From Minisyncoccota bacterium (lineage in GTDB: Bacteria; Patescibacteriota; Minisyncoccia; Phycocordibacterales; SBAW01), in NCBI GenBank assembly GCA_020050775.1, contig JAGVKC010000082.1:1-6904 (forward strand): a stretch of 6,904 nt of DNA. The letters are read 5' to 3'. Of the stretch, positions 1-5,516 are shown piece by piece. How positions within the stretch are numbered: position 1 is the stretch's first letter; each line of letters starts with the position of its first letter. The notes under the pieces are model-generated. The model did not search any database, had not been told where the DNA came from, and saw only the letters and a program-made list of their open reading frames with translations. The translations under genes and the position numbers were made by a program.

Positions 1-26
1 CTCAGCTATGTTTAAATCTGGAATAA

Positions 27-54
27 ATTATATCATGCAATATTATTTTGTAAA
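27..54 (-). promoter_or_regulatory. Strong leftward promoter leaving the window
   Basis: Read on the minus strand, TTTACA (54-49, five of six bases of the -35 consensus) is followed by a 16-nt spacer and a perfect TATAAT (32-27). The -10 is preceded by TGA, giving an extended -10. Transcription should begin near position 20 and run out of the window. No start codon is visible in the remaining bases, so the target gene is unknown. The promoter lies just past the terminator of the preceding small gene, which supports a fresh transcription unit. Confidence 0.75.
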
Positions 55-86
55 GCCCTCCCAAACTCCTACCACTGAAAGAACAT

Positions 87-117
87 AAACAAAAAGCGCG
101 GGACCTAAGTCCCGCGC
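87..117 (-). terminator. Intrinsic terminator after the 79-residue gene
   Basis: On the minus strand a perfect 9-bp stem (109-117 pairing with 96-104, GCGCGGGAC type) closes a 4-nt loop and is followed by CTTTTTGTTT. It starts 6 nt after the stop codon of the gene at 363-124. The GC-rich stem plus U-tract is the classic Rho-independent form. Confidence 0.92.
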
Positions 118-123
118 CAATTC

Positions 124-363
124 TTATGTATTCACTTTTTCTACCACGCTCACGCTGAACGCCTGTGACGGCTTTTTACCGAACGAGATCATCAGACTTG
201 CCGTTTCTTCAACGAGGCGATCCACCGTACCCTTTGCCCCGCCAGCTACGATAACTTCTTCGTTCTCACAAAACGTATGTAGCTTTTCCAGGAGCTTCAT
301 CCGCTCGGGGCTATCTTTCCATTTTTTCGAATGACCCGCCGGAGCTCGATGATTAAAGACCAT
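124..363 (-). CDS. Small hypothetical protein, paralogue of the upstream small gene
   Basis: This gene encodes 79 residues with no recognised family, no signal peptide and no membrane segment. The N-terminus is basic and probably disordered (HRAPAGHSKKWKDSPER). Residues 21-35 look helical, and residues 34-77 alternate V/I/L with charged residues around an AGGAKGTV glycine turn, as in small SH3/KOW-like or YajC-like beta barrels. That fold is inference only. Residues 26-77 align with residues 10-59 of the gene at 642-463, with about 13 identities over 43 ungapped-style positions, ending in VVEKV versus EIEKM. The ATG at 363 is chosen because AGGAAAGGA (382-374) lies 10 nt upstream. The gene is a single unit with its own promoter and terminator, isolated by the terminator at 430-457. 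Its function is unknown. Confidence 0.8.
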   Translation of the reverse strand: MVFNHRAPAGHSKKWKDSPERMKLLEKLHTFCENEEVIVAGGAKGTVDRLVEETASLMISFGKKPSQAFSVSVVEKVNT

Positions 364-396
364 TTCAAACAGTTCCTTTCCTGTGTGTCTGCGGTT

Positions 397-424
397 TTTA
401 TAGCACAGTGCACCTGAAGTGCAA
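397..424 (-). promoter_or_regulatory. Extended -10 promoter for the 79-residue gene
   Basis: On the minus strand TTGCAC (424-419, weak -35) lies 16 nt from TATAAA (402-397), which is preceded by TGC and so forms an extended -10. It sits between the upstream terminator and the ribosome binding site of the gene starting at 363. The spacer holds overlapping dyads: GCACAGTGC (403-411) and TGCAC-N5-GTGCA (409-423). These could be an operator, which is inference. Confidence 0.6.
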
Positions 425-457
425 ATAAAAAGCGCGGAGGAATATCCCTCCGCGCTT
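421..457 (-). terminator. Intrinsic terminator after the 59-residue gene
   Basis: A perfect 11-bp stem (447-457 with 430-440, AAGCGCGGAGG type) and a 6-nt loop are followed on the minus strand by a T-rich tract (TTTTTATTT). It begins 5 nt after the stop codon of the gene at 642-463. It probably ends both that gene's transcript and read-through from the dcw operon. Confidence 0.95.
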
Positions 458-462
458 CAAAG

Positions 463-642
463 TTACATCTTTTCGATTTCTGAAATAGGAAACGGCCGTT
501 CAATCTTTCCTGCTTTCACAGTGACCGTGAGGTTCTCCTCGTCTACACGCACAACCTCTGCGAAAACGCTCCCTGCTATGACTTTTTCTCCGTTCCGCAA
601 ACTTCTCAATTTTTGCAGCATCTCTGCATTATTCTGAGCCAC
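463..642 (-). CDS. Small hypothetical protein with beta-barrel-like pattern
   Basis: The frame is open to a GTG at 699, but I place the start at the GTG at 642 because AGGAG (653-649) lies an ideal 6 nt upstream. That gives 59 residues; the longer version would have 78 and overlap murF by 16 nt. Residues 1-16 look helical (NAEMLQKLRSL). Residues 17-57 are beta-rich: GEKVIAG, then EVVRVDEE, LTVTVKAG and PFPISEIEKM. This spacing of hydrophobics and turns recalls SH3/KOW or YajC-type small barrels, but there is no membrane anchor, so it is not a standard YajC. It resembles the next gene (363-124). It is the last gene co-directional with the dcw operon before a strong terminator. Function unknown. 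Confidence 0.75.
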   Translation of the reverse strand: MAQNNAEMLQKLRSLRNGEKVIAGSVFAEVVRVDEENLTVTVKAGKIERPFPISEIEKM

Positions 643-648
643 GCTTCT

Positions 649-670
649 CTCCTGTGCTGTTCCGCACAGG
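649..670 (-). promoter_or_regulatory. Hairpin overlapping the ribosome binding site of the 59-residue gene
   Basis: On the minus strand CCTGTGC (670-664) pairs perfectly with GCACAGG (657-651) around a 6-nt loop. The second arm contains the AGG of the AGGAG ribosome binding site (653-649). There is no U-tract, so it is not an intrinsic terminator. It could partly hide the ribosome binding site in read-through mRNA. The regulatory role is inference. Confidence 0.5.
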
Positions 671-698
671 TTATAGCATGTCTCTATTTCCTCTTCCA
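670..698 (-). promoter_or_regulatory. Putative internal promoter at the murF 3' end
   Basis: On the minus strand TATAAC (675-670) is preceded by TGC, giving an extended -10. The region 17 nt further upstream reads TGGAAG, a poor -35. The layout (TGCTATAA, then CACAGGA shortly after) closely matches the promoter and leader of the next small gene, which adds support. A transcript from here would start near 663. Confidence 0.45.
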
Positions 699-1991
699 CT
701 CTGCATCCTGACGCACTAATAGTTCAGACGCACGAAGCGGCTCTGCCATCAACTCCTCCACCGCTTTTTCCATACGCGTAGATTGTGAACCCTTAAGTAA
801 TATGCAGTCCCCTTCTTTGATGAGTTCTTCTAATTCTTTGCCTGCCTTTTGCGAATCTTCGTACTGTAAAATCTGTCCATCTTTCAAACCGCTATCCAAC
901 GCCGCTTCTGCGATGCTGCGAGCACGGAAGCCAACTGTAATAAGAAGATCGACTACTCCTGCGGCGTGGCGCCCTATTTTGCGATGTTCCTCAAACGAAA
1001 GCCTGCCAAGTTCCAGCATGTCGCCTATAACCGCAATACGTCTTCCCTTGGGCGCGACGAGCGTGAGCGCATCGAGCGCGGCAACGGTAGCTGCAGGAGA
1101 GGCGTTGTAGGTGTCGTCTATAAGAAGAGTATTCTTTATCCCACGTACCAAACGCATACGCCCTGCGGGTGGCTCATAGCTGTGCATTGCCTCTGTAATT
1201 TCCTGAAGGTTCTTACCGAGAGAATACCCGACCGCCGCTGCCGCGAGCGCTGGCAAAAACGCATGGGAGCCGATGGAACCAGTAATTGGCAGCGGAACAG
1301 AAGTTCCTTCAATTGAAATATGGCCTTCGATACCAACCGGCCAGCTTTCCTCCCCTTCTTCACGCATGAAAGAGACATGCTGCGCCCGTACGTCGTTACC
1401 TTCCGCAAACCCAAACGTAATGATGCGCGCATCCGGTGCAGGCAAACGCTTTTCTAAGTTTTTAGTGCGCTCATCGTCGCCAAACAAAATAAGAGTGCCC
1501 CCCGGTTTAATAGTGTCTATAAGTGCGGCTTTCTCTTGTATGACTGCTTCTGGTGAGTCAAAAAATTCCACATGCACTGGTACTTCTGGCAGCCTGGTAA
1601 TGACCGCAATATCTACCTCGAGCCAGCTGGAGAGAGAAGAAATGTCTCCGGGCCTATCTGCTCCGACTTCAAGGACTAGCCACTCTGGGTAAGGCGACGT
1701 GAACATAATAAGGACAAAACCATCGAAAAGGTTCTGCAACCAACGCAGAGGATTACTCCAGCCGTTTGGACAGCCTAAAATAGTGAGCGGCAAACCTATC
1801 TCGCTGTTAAAACTCTTTTCGCTTTTACGCGCGTGCGCGCCGCTTTTAACAACGCTATAAATTGCATCTTTGGCAGACGTTTTGCCGACAGAGCCTGTAA
1901 TAGCAATAATGCGCGGGCGATATTTGCGCAACACGGCGCGCGCTTCAATACGCAGGAGGTATACAACTATATGTTTGAAAAGCGTGCGCAT
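684..1991 (-). CDS. murF: MurF-type Mur ligase lacking the N-terminal UDP-binding domain
   Basis: MurF uses ATP in the cytoplasm to join D-Ala-D-Ala to UDP-MurNAc-tripeptide. The 435 residues show the P-loop GSVGKT (33-38), FNSEIGLPLTIL (61-72), EVGAD (108-112), the VEFFDSPEAVIQEKA segment (141-155) whose K154 is the likely carbamylated lysine, DDTYNASP (292-299) and GDMLELG (323-329). The C-terminal ligase domain ends near KGSQSTRMEKA (400-410). In typical MurF the P-loop follows about 100 residues of Mur ligase N-terminal domain; here only 32 precede it, with a hydrophobic stretch (8-14). A tryptophan-rich hydrophobic insert (77-101) sits before EVGAD. Both traits fit Patescibacteria Mur ligases as I recall them. 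The ATG lies 2 nt after the ftsI stop, so translational coupling is likely. A related cytoplasmic Mur ligase of other specificity cannot be fully excluded. Confidence 0.9.
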   Translation of the reverse strand: MRTLFKHIVVYLLRIEARAVLRKYRPRIIAITGSVGKTSAKDAIYSVVKSGAHARKSEKSFNSEIGLPLTILGCPNGWSNPLRWLQNLFDGFVLIMFTSPYPEWLVLEVGADRPGDISSLSSWLEVDIAVITRLPEVPVHVEFFDSPEAVIQEKAALIDTIKPGGTLILFGDDERTKNLEKRLPAPDARIITFGFAEGNDVRAQHVSFMREEGEESWPVGIEGHISIEGTSVPLPITGSIGSHAFLPALAAAAVGYSLGKNLQEITEAMHSYEPPAGRMRLVRGIKNTLLIDDTYNASPAATVAALDALTLVAPKGRRIAVIGDMLELGRLSFEEHRKIGRHAAGVVDLLITVGFRARSIAEAALDSGLKDGQILQYEDSQKAGKELEELIKEGDCILLKGSQSTRMEKAVEELMAEPLRASELLVRQDAEWKRK

Positions 1992-1993
1992 GG

Positions 1994-3520
1994 TTATCGG
2001 TCAGGAGGTATTTGGTAATAATTAATTAAAAATTGCGTAAGGTCGCTAAACGGCTCTGCCCACGTCTGCGAGGCAAATGAGGCGCCCTTAGGTTCGCGCG
2101 CATACAGAAACACAATGTAGCGCGGCTCGTAGCTTGGAAAATAGCCGAAGAAACTGTGCAGATATCTGTCTGCATAGTAGCCCCCGCCGGAGGGGTTCGC
2201 AATCTGGGCTGTGCCTGTTTTAGCAGCTACACTGTAGCGCGCCAGCTTGTATGTCCCGTCTGCAAGAGCTTCGTCGACCACAGTAGTGAGCATGCGGCTA
2301 ATACGCGTAGAGGTTTCTGGAGAAAGTGCCTGTCCGCCGTCTGCCCAACCCAGTTCACGGATGATGCCGTTTTCTTCTTTTATAGCGCGTACAACATGCG
2401 GGGTAACTAGTTTTCCTCCATTCCCCAGGGTCGCAAGCGCGCGGATAGTCTCAACCGGGCTGAGCGCTATGCCCTGTCCGAAGGACGCGGTGTTGAATTC
2501 CACTTGGCGGTTGCTCTCAAGGTTTTGTGTAAGCGCGCGCACTTCGCCCGGGAGATCAATGCCTGTTTCTTCCCCAAGCTTGTAACGCTCAAGAAAATAT
2601 TCGCGCATCTGGGCATACCCCATTTTGGTTGCAATGAACGAAACACCCAGGTTGAGAGATTGATTAAGAATTTCTTGCATAGGTACGACACCGCGCGCTA
2701 CGCCGTCGAAGTTAGAAATCTTTTTGCCATCCACCGTTATGGAGCCTTGGTCATTGTACGTGGTGGTTTCTGTAATTGCACCACTGTCTAGGCCTGCTGC
2801 AACTGTTAGGGGCTTAATAATGGAACCCATTTCAAACACGCTCTCGATAAGCGGATTACCAAAGACCGCTACATCATCTTCTATGTTGAACTCATTAGGG
2901 TTGAATGTCGGCCACGTCGCCATGGCGACTATTTCTCCGTTGTTTGGATCCATGACGATACCCCCCATAAGATTAGGATTCCAGTTTGAAGAGTACGCAA
3001 GAAGCGTACGCTCAAGTTCTGCCTGCACTGTAGGTTCTATCGTGGTAATAAGACTTCCTTTTTGAGGTTTGCTTTCAAGTGCACTTGTTACGCCGCCGAA
3101 GAGTTCCACGAAGAAGTTCGAGTACAAGCTTTCCCCGCTTCGAGAAAGCGTTTGCTCGTAGTAGCGCTCCAGGCCGTAGCGGCCTTTTTGTTCGTTGTCA
3201 TTGTTATACGCAACAAAACCCAAGACATGTGCCGCAAGCGAGCCGCCTGGATAAAACCGCTGATTTCCGGTTGTGGACGCGACTTCTTTTAATGTTGCTG
3301 CAAGGAGTGAGTTTCCTTCTTTATCTGAAAAATAAATGGAGCCGCGATTGAGCAATGGGTCGCTGAGTTTTGTTGCTTGGGCGTCTGCCTTGCGTGCATA
3401 TTCGTCCCCATGTAGCACCTGCAGTACGTAGAGTTTGCCTATGATTAATATGGCAACCAGTGCGCACATAATAGCAAGAAACCGCACACGTCCTATAAAA
3501 CGCGCATTACCGCTCTTCAT
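1994..3520 (-). CDS. ftsI: Class B penicillin-binding protein, FtsI-type transpeptidase
   Basis: This is a D,D-transpeptidase that cross-links septal peptidoglycan outside the membrane, normally together with FtsW and FtsL. There is a short cytoplasmic tail, then one membrane anchor (about 12-33). A pedestal follows, with RGSIYFSDKEGN (59-70) and FYPGGSLAAHVLGF (89-102). The catalytic domain has SIIK (233-236, nucleophile S233), SLN (288-290) and KTGTA (434-438). Length is 508 residues and no PASTA domain is present. Only about 29 residues separate the RGSI and FYPGG motifs, where E. coli FtsI has roughly 95, so part of the pedestal is missing although the frame is intact. The ATG at 3520 has no clear ribosome binding site, and the frame stays open 23 codons further upstream without a usual start codon. 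The elongation enzyme PBP2 is an alternative; the ftsL/murF context favours FtsI. Confidence 0.93.
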   Translation of the reverse strand: MKSGNARFIGRVRFLAIMCALVAILIIGKLYVLQVLHGDEYARKADAQATKLSDPLLNRGSIYFSDKEGNSLLAATLKEVASTTGNQRFYPGGSLAAHVLGFVAYNNDNEQKGRYGLERYYEQTLSRSGESLYSNFFVELFGGVTSALESKPQKGSLITTIEPTVQAELERTLLAYSSNWNPNLMGGIVMDPNNGEIVAMATWPTFNPNEFNIEDDVAVFGNPLIESVFEMGSIIKPLTVAAGLDSGAITETTTYNDQGSITVDGKKISNFDGVARGVVPMQEILNQSLNLGVSFIATKMGYAQMREYFLERYKLGEETGIDLPGEVRALTQNLESNRQVEFNTASFGQGIALSPVETIRALATLGNGGKLVTPHVVRAIKEENGIIRELGWADGGQALSPETSTRISRMLTTVVDEALADGTYKLARYSVAAKTGTAQIANPSGGGYYADRYLHSFFGYFPSYEPRYIVFLYAREPKGASFASQTWAEPFSDLTQFLINYYQIPPDR

Positions 3521-3613
3521 CCCATTAGAAACAGGTCGCGGATATACCGCTCCCTGCCACGTTACCGAACGAATGATAATGCCGAATTTTCATGATTGAT
3601 TGGAGTATGCGAC

Positions 3614-3664
3614 TTATTTTGGAGTGCACAGGCACGCACCAAAAAAGGTTTCAACGAGATTCAT
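3614..3664 (-). CDS. Possible 16-residue leader ORF between ftsL and ftsI
   Basis: The 156-nt stretch 3521-3676 has no full-size gene. It does contain ATG-to-TAA (3664-3614) encoding MNLVETFFGACLCTPK. The ATG lies 3 nt after AGGGGA (3673-3668) and 12 nt after the ftsL-like stop codon. The ribosome binding site is the best in this part of the operon, while ftsI itself lacks one. It may be a coupling or leader ORF, or chance. I see no promoter or terminator in the gap. Confidence 0.25.
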   Translation of the reverse strand: MNLVETFFGACLCTPK

Positions 3665-3676
3665 ACTTCCCCTATG

Positions 3677-4000
3677 TTACCTCAGAGAATTAAGAGTAAG
3701 TATAGGAGTATCCAGACGCACTGTGCTTACAGCGATAGGAGCAACGAAGCCCATATCCCTCGCAGTTTGAGCAGTAAGCACCTTTGTTTTAGAGAGGTAT
3801 TCCCCCTCGAGCGTGCTTATCTCGCGGGTGAGTTTGGCTGCCTCGCGCTGCGTCACAGTTTGTTTTGCAGCGTGGGCTACTGCTCCTAGGAGGAATGCTC
3901 CGTATAGGAAGACACACAGCGCGCATAGGCCTGCCAAAATTGCCGCCACGCGGGCTGCATACAGGTCAAAGAATGAGAAAAAAGTTAGGCGTCTAGGCAT
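3677..4000 (-). CDS. ftsL: FtsL-like bitopic division protein
   Basis: The 107-residue product has FtsL topology: a short basic N-terminus (MPRRL), one membrane segment (about 17-43), then a charged coiled-coil-prone helix (45-75, with KQTVTQREAAKLTREISTLE). A short tail carries ARDMGFVAP, resembling the leucine/methionine-glycine-x-x-P element near the end of FtsL proteins. FtsL is a small, poorly conserved scaffold that activates the FtsW-FtsI septal synthase. Sequence alone would not identify it; position between rsmH and ftsI and the topology carry the call. The ATG at 4000 overlaps the end of rsmH by 16 nt and has no obvious ribosome binding site, which suggests translational coupling. 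The next gene, ftsI, begins 156 nt after the stop. Confidence 0.72.
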   Translation of the reverse strand: MPRRLTFFSFFDLYAARVAAILAGLCALCVFLYGAFLLGAVAHAAKQTVTQREAAKLTREISTLEGEYLSKTKVLTAQTARDMGFVAPIAVSTVRLDTPILTLNSLR

Positions 4001-4968
4001 GGTTTTGTTATGGCGCGCAGTTTAGCGCTGCGGGCTGAGGGGTTCTGGCTGATTTCGACTTCCGATGGGGTCAGTGGTTTTTTGTAGACGAGGCGTCCTT
4101 CGCCTTTAGCGAATTTTGCAAAAAGGTGCTTCACGCGGCGGTCTTCGATGCTATGGAATGAAATAATGGCAATAGCCCCCTCGCAATTAAGCAGTTTCCA
4201 TGCGGCGCGCACGCCAGAGTCGATAGCACCAAGTTCATCGTTAACTGCGATGCGCAGCGCTTGGAACGTGCGCGTTGCGAAATGCAGACTACCTTTGCGG
4301 TACACAGCGGGCACTGCAGCGGAAATAATTTCAACAAGTTGCGCGGTTGTGTCTATCGGTTTTTCTTTGCGTGCTTCGATTATTTTTTTAGCGATGCGTC
4401 GCGCATAGCGCTCTTCGCCGTATCCAAAAAAAACATCTGCCAGCACTTCTTCGCTCCACTCGTTTAGAACCTGTGCGGCTGTAAACCCAGAACGAGGCAG
4501 CTCGCTATAGCCCATGTGAAGCGGTTCATCGCGAAGGAAGGAAACCCCCCTACCAACAAGTTGTGTGCGGTTCCACCCCAAGTCAAAAAGCGCTTTGTCT
4601 ATTGTTGTGATGCCGTGTGATGCAAGTGTTGACGCAAGGTCAGCAAAATTAGCATTAAGTACAACCGAGCGCTCACCGAACTTCGAGAGGCGCGCTTTGC
4701 TCGCTGCAACTGCGCGCAGGTCAGCATCTAGTGAAATTACGGTGACGTCGGCTACAGAAAGAAGTGCTTCGCTGTGGCCGCCCAATCCGGCAGTAGCATC
4801 AAGAACTACATCTCCCTTTTTTAGTGCGAGTGCATCCATACACTCGCGCACCATGACGCTCGTGTGTCCCGCGTTCTCAAACCCTAGTCCCTGCTCGCGC
4901 GCAGTACCGTCCTCCTCTTGAAAGGGACGCTGCTGTGCACGAGTAGGGATAAAAGTTCGAGTATTCAT
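3985..4968 (-). CDS. rsmH: 16S rRNA (cytosine-N4) methyltransferase
   Basis: RsmH (MraW) uses S-adenosylmethionine to methylate N4 of C1402 (E. coli numbering) in the 16S rRNA decoding site. Visible motifs are HTSVMVRECMDAL (35-47), the SAM-binding DATAGLGGHS (57-66), ATRTFQALRIAVNDEL (231-246), SFHSIEDRRVK (270-280) and NPSARSAKLR (309-318). The 327-residue length is normal. The motif usually read as DLGVSS-x-QLD is DLGWNRTQL (129-137), and the usual DGPLDMRM reads DEPLHMGY (147-154), variants I associate with Patescibacteria. About 33 mostly polar residues precede the first conserved motif, so a later start is possible, but no better start codon with a ribosome binding site is seen. The ATG lies 11 nt after the mraZ stop, without a clear Shine-Dalgarno sequence. 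Confidence 0.96.
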   Translation of the reverse strand: MNTRTFIPTRAQQRPFQEEDGTAREQGLGFENAGHTSVMVRECMDALALKKGDVVLDATAGLGGHSEALLSVADVTVISLDADLRAVAASKARLSKFGERSVVLNANFADLASTLASHGITTIDKALFDLGWNRTQLVGRGVSFLRDEPLHMGYSELPRSGFTAAQVLNEWSEEVLADVFFGYGEERYARRIAKKIIEARKEKPIDTTAQLVEIISAAVPAVYRKGSLHFATRTFQALRIAVNDELGAIDSGVRAAWKLLNCEGAIAIISFHSIEDRRVKHLFAKFAKGEGRLVYKKPLTPSEVEISQNPSARSAKLRAITKPCLDA

Positions 4969-4979
4969 GTGTGAAGGTT

Positions 4980-5414
4980 CTAGAGGATGCCCATTTCGCC
5001 GAGAGTCTGTGCCATCTGGTCAGCGCCTTTTTCAATGCGGCGCTTATATTCTTCCCAGGTCTTCTCATTCCAGATTTCAATGCGATCCGAAACACCTGCC
5101 AAGACTACGCGAGACTTAAGGTCGGCAAACTCTTTGAGAAAGTCTGGGATGAGGATGCGGCCTGCACCATCGACTTCTGTTTCCACTGCGCCCGCCAGGA
5201 GGAATCGGCTCATGCCGCGCGTGTCTGCCTGGCCGACCGGAAGGGCTGCAAGTTTCTGCGCGATATTTTTCCATGCACCAACCGGAAACATAAAGAGGCA
5301 AGAGTCGAGGCCGCGCGTAATGACGATTTTTCGTCCGACTTCTTTGCGGAATTTCGACGGAAGAGAAATTCTCTTCTTGCTGTCCAGTGTGTGTAAATAT
5401 TCGCCAATGAGCAT
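4980..5414 (-). CDS. mraZ: Transcriptional regulator MraZ
   Basis: MraZ is a DNA-binding protein with two AbrB/SpoVT-like swapped-hairpin repeats. It binds tandem GTGGG-type boxes in its own promoter and controls the dcw operon. From the ATG at 5414 it has 144 residues, the usual length, and begins MLIGEYLHTLD as the family does. The two DxxxR signatures are D11-SKK-R15 and D82-GAG-R86, followed by SLPSKF and LIPDFL. FLLAGAVETEVD (71-82) and DRIEIW (110-115) are also typical. A GTG at 5432 would add six residues but lies inside the first MraZ box, so the ATG is preferred; GGGAG (5430-5426) lies 11 nt upstream. It is the first gene of the operon, and its promoter region shows a convincing set of MraZ boxes, so autorepression is likely. 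Confidence 0.96.
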   Translation of the reverse strand: MLIGEYLHTLDSKKRISLPSKFRKEVGRKIVITRGLDSCLFMFPVGAWKNIAQKLAALPVGQADTRGMSRFLLAGAVETEVDGAGRILIPDFLKEFADLKSRVVLAGVSDRIEIWNEKTWEEYKRRIEKGADQMAQTLGEMGIL

Positions 5415-5427
5415 CGTTTTATAATCT

Positions 5428-5473
5428 CCCACTTTGTCCCACTACTTGTGTATTATATGGCACTTTGCCCCAC
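5428..5473 (-). promoter_or_regulatory. MraZ operator: four phased GTGGG-type boxes
   Basis: On the minus strand GTGGG occurs at 5473-5469, GTGCC (degenerate) at 5463-5459, GTGGG at 5442-5438 and GTGGG at 5432-5428. Within each pair the start-to-start distance is 10 bp with a CAAA-containing spacer, and the pairs are 21 bp apart, so all boxes face one side of the helix. This matches the known MraZ target of GTGGG repeats separated by 5 nt. The last box overlaps the mraZ ribosome binding site. Confidence 0.88.
5452..5457 (-). promoter_or_regulatory. mraZ promoter -10 element
   Basis: A perfect TATAAT lies on the minus strand at 5457-5452, exactly between the two pairs of MraZ boxes. No good -35 is found at 16-18 nt spacing (sequences such as CCACGT). 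Transcription would start near 5445, leaving a leader of about 30 nt before the mraZ ATG. The placement lets bound MraZ block RNA polymerase. Confidence 0.6.
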
Positions 5474-5482
5474 TACGTGGGG
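5468..5482. repeat. CCCCAC-TAC-GTGGGG inverted repeat
   Basis: A perfect 6-bp inverted repeat with a 3-nt centre. Its left arm is the outermost MraZ box of the mraZ operator, and its right arm offers a GTGGG box on the plus strand, facing the prepilin gene. It may extend MraZ control to the divergent side, which is inference. Confidence 0.6.
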
Positions 5483-5485
5483 ACT

Positions 5486-5494
5486 TTATCCACA
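5486..5494 (+). promoter_or_regulatory. Perfect DnaA box in the mraZ/prepilin divergent region
   Basis: TTATCCACA matches the high-affinity DnaA box of E. coli oriC (R1/R4) at all nine positions. By base count a given 9-mer is expected about 0.05 times on both strands of a window this size. It lies 3 bp beyond the MraZ palindrome. A role in replication-linked control is inference. Confidence 0.6.
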
Positions 5495-5516
5495 CCGTCG
5501 ATTTGCACCATAGAAC

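Noticed and set aside
651..670. Hairpin as a terminator of the dcw operon
   Set aside because: The stem is followed by AGAAGC rather than a U-tract, and a ribosome binding site and gene follow directly.
643..699. N-terminal 19 codons of the small gene from the GTG at 699
   Set aside because: This start would overlap murF and lacks a spaced ribosome binding site. The GTG at 642 has AGGAG at 6 nt.
1273..1692. 139-codon and related plus-strand frames (also 802-1110, 966-1316)
   Set aside because: They lie antisense to murF. The products are serine/arginine-rich shadow sequences without motifs.
1954..2018. AGGAGG plus a 15-codon ORF on the plus strand
   Set aside because: The site is a good Shine-Dalgarno match, but it lies antisense to the murF 5' end and the peptide is trivial. 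The purine run is explained by murF codons on the other strand.
2247..2585. 112-codon plus-strand frame and others antisense to ftsI
   Set aside because: The opposite strand encodes the FtsI catalytic domain with SIIK, SLN and KTG motifs intact.
3525..3593. 22-codon minus-strand ORF ending just before ftsI
   Set aside because: It has no ribosome binding site and an uninformative sequence. The overlapping ftsI frame is just as open, so there is no reason to call it.
3596..3889. 97-codon plus-strand frame across the ftsL/ftsI gap
   Set aside because: It starts in the gap but is mostly antisense to the ftsL-like gene. There is no ribosome binding site and no recognisable domain.
4565..4921. 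118-codon plus-strand frame
   Set aside because: Antisense to rsmH, low-complexity serine/alanine composition, no start signals.
4987..5424. 145-codon open frame on the plus strand
   Set aside because: It is the exact antisense of mraZ, which has clear family motifs. The antisense product shows no domain and no ribosome binding site.
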